A stretch of DNA of 64,000 bases from assembly GCA_026410415.1 (NCBI GenBank), contig JAPMLR010000001.1:248001-312000 (forward strand), given 5' to 3'. Shown here piece after piece: positions 1 through 8,620 of the stretch. The translations under genes and the position numbers were made by a program. The notes under the pieces are model-generated. The model was not told the DNA's origin, did no database searches, and saw nothing but the letters and a program-made list of their open reading frames with translations. The number at the start of each line of letters is the position of its first letter. Within the stretch, counting starts at the first letter, position 1. Origin of the DNA: Denitratimonas yunnanensis (SeqCode) (GTDB lineage Bacteria; Pseudomonadota; Gammaproteobacteria; Xanthomonadales; Xanthomonadaceae).

Positions 1-1
1 C

Positions 2-601
2 GACGAGCCGACCCGCGCCTCGCGGCCGTGGGACGCCGAGCGCGATGGCTTCGTGCTCGGCGACGGTGCCGGCATCCTCATTCTGGAGGAGTACGAACAC
101 GCCAGGGCGCGCGGTGCCCGCATCTATTGCGAGTTGGCCGGCTTCGGCGCCAGTTCGGACGCCTATCACATGACCGCACCGGCGGAGAGCGGCGAAGGCG
201 CGGCACGCTGCATGCGCGCGGCACTGCGGGATGCGGGCCTTGCACCCGAGGCCATCGGCTATCTCAACGCGCACGGGACATCCACGCCGCTGGGCGATCT
301 GGGTGAAACCCTGGCCACCAAATCGGCATTCGGCGACCACGCCTACCGCTTGATGGTGTCCTCGACCAAATCCATGACGGGGCATCTGCTTGGCGCAGCG
401 GGTGGCGTGGAGGCGATTTTCACGATTCTCGCGCTGCATCACGGCGTCATCCCGCCGACCATCAATCTCGATGCCCCGGGCGAGGGCTGCGATCTCGATT
501 ACGTGCCGAATGTGGCGCGTGACGCGACGATCGATGCAGCCATGTCCAATGGTTTCGGTTTCGGCGGCACCAACGGCTCGCTCGTGTTCCGGCGCATCTG
601 A
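2..601 (+). CDS. fabF: Beta-ketoacyl-ACP synthase II (FabF), C-terminal part
   Basis: Condensing enzyme of type II fatty acid synthesis that elongates acyl-ACP with malonyl-ACP in the cytoplasm. The frame is already open at the window edge, so the 5' part including the catalytic cysteine lies outside. What is visible is the C-terminal half of the thiolase fold: FVLGDGAG, then [11 protein letters not shown] carrying the first catalytic His, [14 protein letters not shown] carrying the conserved Lys and second His, and the terminal NGFGFGGTN loop. The order of these motifs and the end point match FabF closely. pabB starts 17 bases downstream, a pairing usual in gammaproteobacterial fab clusters. 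Partial only because of the window boundary. Confidence 0.93.
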   Translation, partial: DEPTRASRPWDAERDGFVLGDGAGILILEEYEHARARGARIYCELAGFGASSDAYHMTAPAESGEGAARCMRAALRDAGLAPEAIGYLNAHGTSTPLGDLGETLATKSAFGDHAYRLMVSSTKSMTGHLLGAAGGVEAIFTILALHHGVIPPTINLDAPGEGCDLDYVPNVARDATIDAAMSNGFGFGGTNGSLVFRRI

Positions 602-618
602 TACACATCGGATCGATC

Positions 619-1980
619 TTGCCAGTACGAAAGATCCCCGGGCAGGTCGATCCGTTGCGGCTGCATCGACAGCATCCGGCACGCTATCCATTCCTGTTGC
701 AGAGCGCCTCGTTCGAGCCATCACGAGGGCGCTACGACGTGCTTCTCGCCTTCCCCCAATCCGGCTTGCGACTGGATCGGGACGGCGTGGTTCGCACGCT
801 GGAAGGCGAGGTCCGGCCCGGTGCGTTTCCGGAGGTGCTGGATGCCGAGTGGCAGGTGGCGGCATCTGGTTGCGAGCGTGAGACGACACACCTTCCGTTT
901 CACGGCGGCTGGGCACTGTTCTTCGCCTACGAGTTCGCCGGTGTCGTCGAGCCGGTTCTCGACCTGCCGGCAGCACCCGATTCGTTGCCGTTGGCGCTTG
1001 CCCTTCGTTGTCCTGCGGCGGTGATCACGGATCATATGGACGATGTCACGTGGCTGGTGGCCGAGCGTGGTCATGACGACTTGCTCGACGCAATGCAGGC
1101 GGATATCCGGTCGTGTTCGGTCGCATTCGACATCCCACCGTCGATTCCGTCCGTCAAGCGCGTCAGTGAAGACCCTGATGCTGCCTTCATCGATGGCGTC
1201 GAGCGGGCATTGGCGTACATCGCGTCTGGCGATGTTTTCCAGATAAACCTGTCGCGCCGCTGGGATCTCGAGCTTGCTGCGGAGACGACTCCGGCAGACG
1301 TATTTGCCGCGTTGCGGGCAGCGAATCCGGCACCGTTTGCCGGCCTGATCGCATGGGATGACTGGGCCGTAGCCAGTTCCTCGCCCGAACGTCTGGTGTC
1401 GGTCGATCAAGGCGTGATCGAGACGCGCCCGATCGCAGGCACGCGTGCGCGACTCGTCGGCGGCGACGATGCCGGTCGGATACGCGAACTCATCGGGCAT
1501 CCGAAGGAGCGCGCCGAGCACATCATGCTGATCGACCTGGAGCGCAACGATCTCGGGAGAATTTGCGCGCCGGGTTCAGTGGAGGTGGATGAGCTGATGG
1601 TCGTGGAAAGCTATGCCCACGTTCACCACATCGTGTCCAACGTGCGCGGGCGGCTGCGGCCGGACGTGACGCCAGGTGGCGTGCTTCGAGCGGTGTTTCC
1701 CGGCGGCACCATCACCGGTTGCCCGAAGGTGCGCTGCATGCAGATCATCGCGGAGCTCGAAGGGCAGGGGCGTGGCGCCTATACCGGCGCGTTCGGCTAT
1801 CTCGGGCATGACGGGCGCATGGATCTCAACATCCTGATCCGCACGTTGACGCTGCGGAACGGCATTGCGCGCTTCCGCGCCGGTGCCGGCATCGTGGCCG
1901 ATTCCCAGCCGCAGGCGGAGTTGGCGGAAACCCGCGCCAAGGCGCGCGGGCTGCTGCGTGCATTCGGGCTGTCAGGGTAG
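619..1980 (+). CDS. pabB: Aminodeoxychorismate synthase component I (PabB)
   Basis: Converts chorismate with ammonia from the PabA partner to 4-amino-4-deoxychorismate, the first step towards p-aminobenzoate and folate. The 453-residue protein has the N-terminal TrpE/PabB region and a chorismate-binding domain with ETRPIAGTRAR (about residues 269-279), LERNDLGR and GGTITGCPKVRCMQII. That last motif favours PabB over TrpE, whose version usually reads SGAPKVRAM. E. coli PabB has a lysine in the PIKGT motif; here residue 273 is alanine, as in TrpE. A TTG start is used because no ATG lies upstream and the N-terminus fits from there. TrpE cannot be fully excluded, but the fabF neighbour supports PabB. 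Confidence 0.88.
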   Translation: MPVRKIPGQVDPLRLHRQHPARYPFLLQSASFEPSRGRYDVLLAFPQSGLRLDRDGVVRTLEGEVRPGAFPEVLDAEWQVAASGCERETTHLPFHGGWALFFAYEFAGVVEPVLDLPAAPDSLPLALALRCPAAVITDHMDDVTWLVAERGHDDLLDAMQADIRSCSVAFDIPPSIPSVKRVSEDPDAAFIDGVERALAYIASGDVFQINLSRRWDLELAAETTPADVFAALRAANPAPFAGLIAWDDWAVASSSPERLVSVDQGVIETRPIAGTRARLVGGDDAGRIRELIGHPKERAEHIMLIDLERNDLGRICAPGSVEVDELMVVESYAHVHHIVSNVRGRLRPDVTPGGVLRAVFPGGTITGCPKVRCMQIIAELEGQGRGAYTGAFGYLGHDGRMDLNILIRTLTLRNGIARFRAGAGIVADSQPQAELAETRAKARGLLRAFGLSG

Positions 1981-2011
1981 TCCGCAGGATCCCAGTTACC
2001 TCGGCGTCTGC

Positions 2012-2017
2012 TAAAAT
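2012..2017 (+). promoter_or_regulatory. Possible -10 element upstream of prfB
   Basis: TAAAAT sits 35 bases before the prfB ATG in the pabB-prfB gap. No convincing -35 hexamer is visible at 16-18 bases, so this is a weak prediction based on one hexamer. Confidence 0.25.
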
Positions 2018-2052
2018 TCCAAGTCTTTTTCCCCGAATCCATCCGTCACGCC

Positions 2053-3181
2053 ATGATTGAGCTCAACCCCGTTCGCTCACAGATCGCCGACCTCACCGAG
2101 CGCTTCACCGCGCTCAGGGGGTATCTTTGACTACGACCACAAGGCAGAGCGTCTTGAGGAAGTGACCCGGGAGCTGGAAAGCCCAGATGTCTGGAACGAT
2201 GCCGAGCGCGCGCAGTCGCTTGGCCGGGAGCGCGCCAGTCTCGAAAAGATTGTGGGTGGGCTGCGCCGCATCGGTGACGGATTGACGGAAGCGGCGGAAT
2301 TGCTGGATCTGGCGGATGCCGAGAACGATGACGACACCGCGCAGGCGGTGGTCGCGGATGTCGACAGGCTCGAAGCCGAGCTGGGCAAGCTGGAGTTTGC
2401 CCGCATGTTCAGCGGCAAGATGGACGGTGCCCCCGCGTTCGTCGATATCCAGGCCGGTGCCGGCGGCACCGAGGCCCAGGATTGGGCGGAAATGCTGTTG
2501 CGCATGTACTTGCGCTGGTGCGAGTCGCGCGGTTGGAAGACCGAGCTTCTGGAAGCATCCGGTGGCGAAGTGGCCGGCATCAAGTCGGCGACCATCCGCG
2601 TGGAAGGTGATTATGCCTACGGCTGGCTGAAGACCGAAACCGGCGTGCACCGCCTGGTGCGCAAGTCGCCGTTCGACTCCGACAATCGCCGTCATACCAG
2701 TTTCACATCGGTCTTCGTTTCGCCCGAAGTGGATGACGACATCGACATCGAGATCAATCCGGCGGACCTCAAGACCGACGTTTACCGTTCTTCGGGCGCG
2801 GGTGGTCAGCACGTCAACAAGACCGAATCCGCGGTCCGCATCACGCACGTTCCCAGCGGTGTGGTCGTGGCCTGCCAGACTGAGCGTTCGCAGCATGCCA
2901 ACCGCGATCGTGCGATGAAGATGCTGAAAGCGCGTCTGTACGAACTGGAAATCCAGAAGCGCAACGCCGAGCGCGATGCAGTGGAAGCCACCAAGTCCGA
3001 TATCGGCTGGGGCAGCCAGATCCGCAACTACGTGCTCGACCAGAGCCGAATCAAGGATCTGCGGACCGGCATCGAACGCAGCGATACGCAGAAGGTGCTC
3101 GACGGCGATCTGGACGAGTTCGTCGAGGCCAGCCTGAAGGCCGGTCTGGATGCGGGCTCCAAGCGCAGCGATGCCGCCTGA
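2053..3181 (+). CDS. prfB: Peptide chain release factor 2, programmed +1 frameshift
   Basis: RF2 recognises UGA and UAA stop codons in the ribosomal A site and triggers peptide release. The gene is split over two frames: 25 codons from the ATG at 2053 run into an in-frame TGA at 2128-2130, and reading resumes at GAC 2129 after a +1 shift, giving 375 residues, the usual RF2 length. The SPF stop-recognition tripeptide falls at residues 205-207 and the catalytic GGQ at 250-252, the same numbering as E. coli RF2. This is normal autoregulation, not a mutation. lysS follows 57 bases downstream, a common pairing. Confidence 0.97.
2116..2131 (+). promoter_or_regulatory. prfB: RF2 programmed frameshift site
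   Basis: An internal Shine-Dalgarno-like AGGGGG (2116-2121), a 3-base spacer and CTT-TGA-C (2125-2131). The spacing and the slippery CUU before UGA match the classical E. coli prfB site. When RF2 is scarce the ribosome pauses at UGA and slips +1 to read GAC, so RF2 level controls its own synthesis. Confidence 0.96.
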
Positions 3182-3238
3182 CGGCTCGATCTTTCATTCC
3201 GGGTTCGTCCCGCAACACCTTTTCAAAGCCTGATCGCC

Positions 3239-4753
3239 ATGACCGAATCCACGCCCGCCGCCGTTCCCGTCGATGAGAACAAGCTGATCGCCGAACGGCG
3301 AGAGAAGCTTCGCGCTCTGCAGGCGAAAGGCGTTGCCTTTCCGAACGACTTTCGGCGTCACGATTACGCCGGCGACCTGCAGGCGGAATTTGCCGACGCC
3401 GGTCGCTGGGACGCCGAGGCGCTTGAAGGTCTCGGACGCATGGTGTGGATGGCCGGCCGTTTGATGGCCAAGCGCGTCATGGGCAAGGCCAGTTTCGTGC
3501 AGCTGCAGGACGAGTCCGGGCGTATCCAGTTGTTCCTGCAGGCCAACGCACTGGGCGACACCTATGAGGCATTCAAGGCGTGGGATATCGGCGACATCAT
3601 CGGCGTGACGGGGCATCTGACCCGCACCAAGACCGGCGAGTTGTCGATCAAGGCCAGCGCGTTGCAGTTGTTGGTCAAGAGCCTGCGTCCATTGCCGGAC
3701 AAGTGGCACGGCTTGAGCGACGTGGAGCAGCGCTACCGCCAGCGCTATGTCGATTTGATCGTGTCTCCGGAAGCGCGCGACGTGTTCGTGAAGCGCTCGA
3801 AGATCGTGCGCGCGATCCGGAATTGGCTGGATGCACGTCGCTTCCTCGAAGTGGAAACGCCGATGATGCAGATCATCCCCGGCGGCGCCAGCGCGCGGCC
3901 GTTCGTGACGCACCACAACGCGCTCGACCTCGACCTGTATCTGCGCGTCGCGCCCGAGCTGTACCTCAAGCGCCTCGTCGTCGGCGGGCTTGAGCGCGTC
4001 TACGAGATCAACCGCAATTTCCGCAACGAGGGTGTGTCCACGCGGCACAACCCCGAGTTCACCATGCTCGAGTTGTACGAGGCGTATGCCACCTACAACG
4101 AAATCATGGACCTGACCGAAAACCTGATTCGCGACACGGCGAGCGAAGTGCTCGGAACCACGCAGCTGGAGTGGGATGGTGCCCGGATCGATGTCGGCCC
4201 GACGTTCCGGCGCTGGCGCATGGACGAAGCGGTGCGCCACCACAATCCCGAGATCAGCGTCGCCGATTGCACCGACCGTGGCGCGCTGTTGCGTCATTGC
4301 GAGCGGTTGAAGATCAAGGTCAAGCCGACGTGGGGTTGGGGCAAACTGTTGCTGGAGATCTTCGAGGCGACGGTCGAGCACACCCTGATCCAGCCGACCT
4401 TCATCACGATGCATCCCGTCGAGGTGTCGCCGCTGGCACGCGAGTCCGATGCCGAGCCCGGCTACACCGATCGCTTCGAGCTGTTCATCAACGGCAAGGA
4501 GATCGCCAACGGCTTCTCCGAGTTGAACGATTCCGAAGATCAGGCCGCGCGCTTCCGTGCGCAGGTGGAAGCCAAGGAGGGCGGCGACGACGAGGCCATG
4601 CACTTCGATGCCGATTACATCCGTGCGCTGGAATACGGCATGGCGCCCACCGGTGGCCTGGGCGTCGGCATCGACCGACTGGTGATGCTGCTGACCGGCA
4701 GCGCCTCGATCCGCGACGTGCTGCTGTTCCCGTACATGCGCCCGGAGGCGTGA
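3239..4753 (+). CDS. lysS: Lysyl-tRNA synthetase, class II
   Basis: Charges tRNA-Lys with lysine using ATP. The 504-residue protein has the expected class II layout: an N-terminal OB-fold anticodon-binding domain (about residues 60-150) and a C-terminal catalytic core. Motif 2 reads [18 protein letters not shown] near residue 260 and motif 3 [14 protein letters not shown] near residue 473, both hallmarks of LysRS. Length matches E. coli LysS (505). It follows prfB in the same direction and probably shares its transcript. A perfect 8-bp hairpin lies just after the stop codon. Confidence 0.98.
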   Translation: MTESTPAAVPVDENKLIAERREKLRALQAKGVAFPNDFRRHDYAGDLQAEFADAGRWDAEALEGLGRMVWMAGRLMAKRVMGKASFVQLQDESGRIQLFLQANALGDTYEAFKAWDIGDIIGVTGHLTRTKTGELSIKASALQLLVKSLRPLPDKWHGLSDVEQRYRQRYVDLIVSPEARDVFVKRSKIVRAIRNWLDARRFLEVETPMMQIIPGGASARPFVTHHNALDLDLYLRVAPELYLKRLVVGGLERVYEINRNFRNEGVSTRHNPEFTMLELYEAYATYNEIMDLTENLIRDTASEVLGTTQLEWDGARIDVGPTFRRWRMDEAVRHHNPEISVADCTDRGALLRHCERLKIKVKPTWGWGKLLLEIFEATVEHTLIQPTFITMHPVEVSPLARESDAEPGYTDRFELFINGKEIANGFSELNDSEDQAARFRAQVEAKEGGDDEAMHFDADYIRALEYGMAPTGGLGVGIDRLVMLLTGSASIRDVLLFPYMRPEA

Positions 4754-4760
4754 GGCGCAT

Positions 4761-4782
4761 GGCCGGCATTCATCTGCCGGCC
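4761..4782 (+). terminator. Hairpin after lysS
   Basis: GGCCGGCA (4761-4768) and TGCCGGCC (4775-4782) form a perfect 8-bp stem with a 6-base loop, starting 7 bases after the lysS stop. There is no T-run after it, so it may be a weak or Rho-assisted terminator, or an mRNA-stabilising structure. Confidence 0.5.
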
Positions 4783-4817
4783 TTCACGCTACGCGCGTCT
4801 TGCCACTGGAGCCGAAC

Positions 4818-5471
4818 ATGTTGCGTGCCACGATGCTGAGTCTTGTTGTCCTGATCGTCTCGGGGACGGCTGCTGCGCGCGATCCGCGCGCCACGTTGAG
4901 CGAGTTCACGCAGGGGCTGGAAGGGCTTTCCGGCCGGTTCGAACAGCACGTATTCGATCCGGGCGACCGGCTCAACGAGGAAAGTCGTGGAAGCATTTCC
5001 CTGGCCGTGCCGCGCCAGTTCCGGTGGGAATACGAAACCCCGTTCCCGCAGCTGATCGTGGCCGATGGCCAGAAGGTCTGGATCTACGATCCGGATCTGG
5101 AACAGGTCCAGGTGCGGCCGCAAGGCGCGGAAGAACAGCAAAGTCCCCTGACCGCGCTGATCGATCCGTCCGAGCTGGATCGCCAGTTCACCGTCAGCGA
5201 CGAAGGCGACGAGGAGGGGCTGGTCTGGGTCGGTCTGGAGCCCAAGGGCGAAGACGCGCCGTTCTCGCGCGCGCGGCTGGGCTTTTCCGGTGACGAACTG
5301 GCCCGCATGGAAATGACCGACGCGCTCGGCCAGCGCACCCGCATCACGTTCTCCGGTTGGCAGCGAAATCCTGCGTTCGACGCAGGCACGTTCCGCTTCG
5401 TGCCGCCACCGGGGGTCGATGTGATCGGAGACATGGCCGAGGCTGCCCAGGCCTTTCCCGTGGGTGACTGA
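4818..5471 (+). CDS. lolA: Outer-membrane lipoprotein carrier protein LolA
   Basis: Periplasmic chaperone that takes lipoproteins from LolCDE in the inner membrane to LolB in the outer membrane. From the ATG at 4818 (GGAG about 6 bases upstream) the 217-residue product begins with a Sec signal peptide, MLRATMLSLVVLIVSGTAAA, followed by a mature part with the LolA signatures GRFEQHVFDPG, PRQFRWEYETPFPQLIVADG and VWIYDPDLEQV. An upstream in-frame TTG at 4800 would add MPLEPN before the signal peptide and is less likely. Family identity is clear from the conserved half-barrel core. Confidence 0.93.
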   Translation: MLRATMLSLVVLIVSGTAAARDPRATLSEFTQGLEGLSGRFEQHVFDPGDRLNEESRGSISLAVPRQFRWEYETPFPQLIVADGQKVWIYDPDLEQVQVRPQGAEEQQSPLTALIDPSELDRQFTVSDEGDEEGLVWVGLEPKGEDAPFSRARLGFSGDELARMEMTDALGQRTRITFSGWQRNPAFDAGTFRFVPPPGVDVIGDMAEAAQAFPVGD

Positions 5472-5491
5472 GCCGGCATCCGGGATAGAAT
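5464..5491 (+). promoter_or_regulatory. Predicted sigma-70 promoter of dcd
   Basis: GTGACT (5464-5469) and TAGAAT (5486-5491) are separated by 16 bases and followed by a GC-rich CGCGGGCC stretch. The dcd ATG is 34 bases after the -10. The -35 overlaps the end of lolA. Prediction from sequence only. Confidence 0.45.
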
Positions 5492-5525
5492 CGCGGGCCG
5501 TTGGCCTGAACTGCACGAGTCCCGC

Positions 5526-6095
5526 ATGAGCATCAAGAGCGATACCTGGATCCGCCGCATGGCGGAACACGAGGGCATGATTTCTCCCTTCGAGCCCGGC
5601 CAGGTGCGGCACAACCCGTCCGGTGGCCGCATCGTGTCGTACGGCACCAGCAGCTACGGCTACGACGTGCGTTGCGCCAACGAGTTCAAGGTGTTCACCA
5701 ACATCAACTCCACCGTGGTTGACCCGAAGGATTTCGACTCGCGCAACTTCGTGGATTTCACCGGCGATGTCTGCATCATCCCGCCCAACTCGTTCGCACT
5801 GGCGCGCACCGTCGAATACTTCCGTATCCCGCGCTCCACGTTGGTGGTGTGTCTTGGCAAGAGCACCTACGCGCGCTGCGGCATCATTGTCAACGTCACG
5901 CCGCTGGAGCCGGAGTGGGAAGGCCACGTGACACTGGAGTTCTCCAACACCACGCCGCTGCCGGCGAAAATCTACGCCAACGAAGGCGTGGCGCAGATGT
6001 TGTTCTTCGAATCGGACGAAATCTGCGAAACCAGCTACCGCGACCGGGGTGGCAAATACCAGGGACAGCGCGGCGTGACCTTGCCGCGGACCTGA
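5526..6095 (+). CDS. dcd: dCTP deaminase
   Basis: Deaminates dCTP to dUTP, the main source of dUMP for thymidylate in gammaproteobacteria; works as a cytoplasmic trimer. The 189-residue length is close to E. coli Dcd (193). Recognisable blocks are [14 protein letters not shown] near the start, the catalytic region KSTYARCGI followed by [19 protein letters not shown] with the catalytic Glu, and the C-terminal [14 protein letters not shown] that closes over the triphosphate. It appears to be monocistronic, with its own TAGAAT promoter and a 9-bp hairpin behind it. Confidence 0.97.
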   Translation: MSIKSDTWIRRMAEHEGMISPFEPGQVRHNPSGGRIVSYGTSSYGYDVRCANEFKVFTNINSTVVDPKDFDSRNFVDFTGDVCIIPPNSFALARTVEYFRIPRSTLVVCLGKSTYARCGIIVNVTPLEPEWEGHVTLEFSNTTPLPAKIYANEGVAQMLFFESDEICETSYRDRGGKYQGQRGVTLPRT

Positions 6096-6135
6096 CTCAG
6101 TGCTTCTTTCCTGCTTGCAAGCGGGCGTGCCGGAA

Positions 6136-6159
6136 GGATGGTTCGGGCAAGAACCATCC
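6136..6159 (+). terminator. Perfect 9-bp hairpin downstream of dcd
   Basis: GGATGGTTC (6136-6144) and GAACCATCC (6151-6159) with a 6-base loop GGGCAA, 40 bases after the dcd stop. It lacks a T-run, so it could be a terminator helped by Rho or a REP-type palindrome. Confidence 0.45.
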
Positions 6160-6259
6160 CAAAGCTGAATACACAAACCGCTCCCGTTTTCCGGGTTGAA
6201 GAAAAAGCGTCGGCGGGATGGGGGCTCAGGATCAACTCATTTCGCAGGCGGCTGGATAG

Positions 6260-6748
6260 ATGCAGATCCACATCGACACCGAGTTCACCAGTCTGTCCGA
6301 TCCACAGCTGATTTCCATCGGCGCGGTCGCGGCGGACGGGCGTACGTTCTACGGCATCGTCGAGGATTTCCCACACCAGGCGTGCACTGCGTTCGTACTT
6401 GAACAAGTGCTGCCGCTGCTGGAGCATCGGCCGGTGGATGTGCGGCTCCCGTTTGCGGCGCTGGCGCGGGCCTTCGCGGACTGGCTGGTGGTGCTGGCTG
6501 AAAGCGACACCTCCCCGTTGCAACTGATCGCCGATGACGAATGCGATATCGAGATGCTGCGCCAGCTCTTGAGTCGCGCCGGCTGGAGCGAATCGCAGAT
6601 CAGGACAGCCTGCGTGTTGCGTCCGCTGCACTCGGTAGCCGGTGCCGGCAGGCGATTCCGGCAATGGTTCGAACAGTATCCGGAAGCGCGGCCGCACAAT
6701 GCGCTGGACGATGCGCACGCGTACCGGGAGGCGCTCGGAGGCGATTGA
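6260..6748 (+). CDS. DEDDh-type 3'-5' exonuclease, Rv2179c-like
   Basis: Predicted single-domain 3'-5' exonuclease, probably acting on RNA, of 162 residues. The DEDDh residues can be placed: Asp6 and Glu8 in IDTEF at the very N-terminus, Asp96 in DDECDIEML, and His146/Asp151 in HNALDDAHAYREAL. The compact size and the IDTEF opening resemble the Rv2179c-like exoribonuclease group rather than RNase T or oligoribonuclease. The substrate is unknown. It stands alone on the plus strand, 211 bases ahead of a HEPN-domain gene; whether the two work together is not shown. Confidence 0.75.
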   Translation: MQIHIDTEFTSLSDPQLISIGAVAADGRTFYGIVEDFPHQACTAFVLEQVLPLLEHRPVDVRLPFAALARAFADWLVVLAESDTSPLQLIADDECDIEMLRQLLSRAGWSESQIRTACVLRPLHSVAGAGRRFRQWFEQYPEARPHNALDDAHAYREALGGD

Positions 6749-6826
6749 GGCTGCCGACGTCATCCGGTCTCATGAGCCGCTTTCACGGGATCGTCTGCTC
6801 CATGTCGCTTCCGTGACGAGACACGT

Positions 6827-6852
6827 CAGGGTGTCAGGAACACCTGACCCTG
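6827..6852 (+). repeat. Palindromic element between exonuclease and HEPN genes
   Basis: GTCAGG (6833-6838) and CCTGAC (6843-6848) pair around AACA, extended by CAGG (6827-6830) with CCTG (6849-6852) across a 2-base bulge. The shape recalls REP-like palindromes that xanthomonads carry near Y1-type transposases, but no transposase is present here. It lies in the 211-base gap before the HEPN gene. Confidence 0.4.
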
Positions 6853-6959
6853 CTGGTTCATTGAGGCATGCGCCCGAGTTGATCTCGCCTGCCAAACACG
6901 GCTTGCCACCCGGTGACCCGCGCTGCATGCTGGCCGCAATGCACATTGCGGGGGGGAGC

Positions 6960-7604
6960 ATGTTTTCAACCAGTCAACTGAAGGAAAAATTCCGGCCACA
7001 ACTGGATACGGAAACTCCCGAACAGTGGCGGGTGCGCATCCATCGTGCGATCAGTTGGTTGGCCCGCTCGGAGCAGGAGCGCGAGGACACCGACGCGCGT
7101 TTCATCTTTCAGTGGATCGCGCTCAATGCCGTCTACGCGCAGGCTTTCACCGATACCACCGAACGCGAGCGCGCGCGCCGCTTCATCGACACCCTGGTGG
7201 CGCTGGATGTGCAGGGGCGGCTGCACGATGTGCTGTTCAGTCAGTTCAGCGGACCGATCCGGACCCTGCTGGACAACCATTTCGTGTTCGAACCGTTCTG
7301 GATTGCTCTGCGCGATCATGATCCCAGTGATGGGTGGGATCGCAGTTTCAAGGCCAGCCGCAAGGTCGCGTTGGCGGCGGTGATGAGCGGCGATACCGGC
7401 ACCGTGCTGTCGGTGGTGTTCGACCGGCTCTATGTGCTGCGCAACCAGCTTGTGCATGGCGGTGCGACGTGGAACAGCAGAGTCAATCGCAGCCAGCTGA
7501 AGGATGCCGTCGCCATCCTCGGTGCATTGGTTCCTGTGGTGATCGCGGTGATGCTGGAACATCCGGATGCGGATTTCGGCGAGGTGTTGTATCCGGTAGT
7601 GTGA
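6960..7604 (+). CDS. HEPN-domain protein, putative ribonuclease
   Basis: 214-residue, mostly helical protein. The HEPN signature R-x4-H is present as RNQLVH (Arg161 to His166), in the context VLRNQLVHGGATW, typical of HEPN and ApeA-like families in which the Arg and His form an RNA-cutting site between two monomers. There is no nucleotidyltransferase (MNT) partner next to it and no signal peptide. The ATG at 6960 is chosen because a strong G-rich Shine-Dalgarno (GGGGGGAG) lies directly upstream. The gene converges with an ADP-ribosylglycohydrolase whose stop is 26 bases away. Role unknown; a regulatory or stress role is as plausible as defence. Confidence 0.7.
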   Translation: MFSTSQLKEKFRPQLDTETPEQWRVRIHRAISWLARSEQEREDTDARFIFQWIALNAVYAQAFTDTTERERARRFIDTLVALDVQGRLHDVLFSQFSGPIRTLLDNHFVFEPFWIALRDHDPSDGWDRSFKASRKVALAAVMSGDTGTVLSVVFDRLYVLRNQLVHGGATWNSRVNRSQLKDAVAILGALVPVVIAVMLEHPDADFGEVLYPVV

Positions 7605-7630
7605 TGGCTTGGATGCTGCGGAACGCGCTT

Positions 7631-8566
7631 TCAGGCTGTCGATGTTCCGTGACCAGGCTCTCCGCAAAGCGTCAGGATTTTCAGCGCGAAGCGTTCAATA
7701 CCTTGGCGCCAGGTGATTTTTCCCCGCCACTCATGCGGAATCCCCTGGACACCGTAATGCGCGCCGGCCAGCTGGCCACAGATGGCGGCGGTGGTGTCGG
7801 CATCATCACCGAGATTGGCGGCGAGCAACACCGCGTCGCGGTAATTTTCGGTGTGATGGAAGCACCAGAGCGCGGCTTCCAGTGATTGCACGACATAGCC
7901 GCTGCCGTGGATTTGCGATTCGAGTTTGTCGCGGTAGTGGCCGGCGGCGATTGCGGCGATGGCTGGAAGGGTGCCGTGCCAACCGTGGGCGGTGAGGATG
8001 TCGGGTTTGTCGTGACCGAGCAGGGCCTGGCGCAATATCAGCGCGAACAGTTGGGTGCATTCCACTGCTTCGGGCGCGGCGTGGGTGGTGCGGGCGCTGT
8101 CGGCGGCAAGCCGCAGCAGCCGTGATTCGTCGTTGAAGTACAACATCGGCACGGGCGCCAGGCGCATCAGGCAGCCATTGCCGGCGCTGTGCGGATTGGT
8201 GCTGCCGCTGAAAGGATTGCCACTCTGGCGATAGCGGCGCAGTGCGGCTGCGGTGGTATTGCCGATATCGAAGCACTGGCCGGTGCTGCTCAGATGGCCA
8301 TCGTGTTGCCAGCGGCAGTAGCGGCGCATCTGGTCGTCGGCATCGAAACCTTCACATTCGATCAGGCTTTCGGCCAGGCACAGCGCCATCGAGGTGTCGT
8401 CGGTCCATTGCCCCGGCTCCAACTCGAACGGCCCTCCGCCGAGCATGTCGGTGATCGGTGTAAAACTGCCGCGTCGCTTGAATTCGAGCGTGGTCCCGAG
8501 CGCATCGCCCACGGCCAGCCCGAGCAGACAGCCCAGATGGCGATCCTGTTGGCTGATGTCATTCAT
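7631..8566 (-). CDS. ADP-ribosylglycohydrolase (DraG/ARH family)
   Basis: Predicted to remove ADP-ribose from a modified protein or other substrate using two Mg ions. The 311-residue protein has the family metal ligands in the normal places: GLAVGDALGTTLEF at the N-terminus (Asp21), GQWTDDTSMAL (Asp56, Asp57) and the C-terminal NLGDDADTTAAICG. The start is the ATG at 8566, preceded by AGGAACT; upstream in-frame sequence is Pro/His-rich and not conserved-looking. It is the last gene of a minus-strand set with two unrecognised proteins (gaps of 54 and 34 bases). No matching ADP-ribosyltransferase is visible in the window, so the target is unknown. Confidence 0.85.
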   Translation of the reverse strand: MNDISQQDRHLGCLLGLAVGDALGTTLEFKRRGSFTPITDMLGGGPFELEPGQWTDDTSMALCLAESLIECEGFDADDQMRRYCRWQHDGHLSSTGQCFDIGNTTAAALRRYRQSGNPFSGSTNPHSAGNGCLMRLAPVPMLYFNDESRLLRLAADSARTTHAAPEAVECTQLFALILRQALLGHDKPDILTAHGWHGTLPAIAAIAAGHYRDKLESQIHGSGYVVQSLEAALWCFHHTENYRDAVLLAANLGDDADTTAAICGQLAGAHYGVQGIPHEWRGKITWRQGIERFALKILTLCGEPGHGTSTA

Positions 8567-8620
8567 GGGGAAGTTCCTGTGCGGGTGTGGCGTGGGTGGG
8601 ACGTGATGCGTGCAGCGCAA

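Noticed and set aside
2128..2130. In-frame stop near the start of prfB as a pseudogene
   Set aside because: It is the programmed frameshift site of RF2, with all known elements present.
3194..4603. A 469-codon open frame antisense to lysS
   Set aside because: Shadow frame; no motifs, and lysS is unambiguous.
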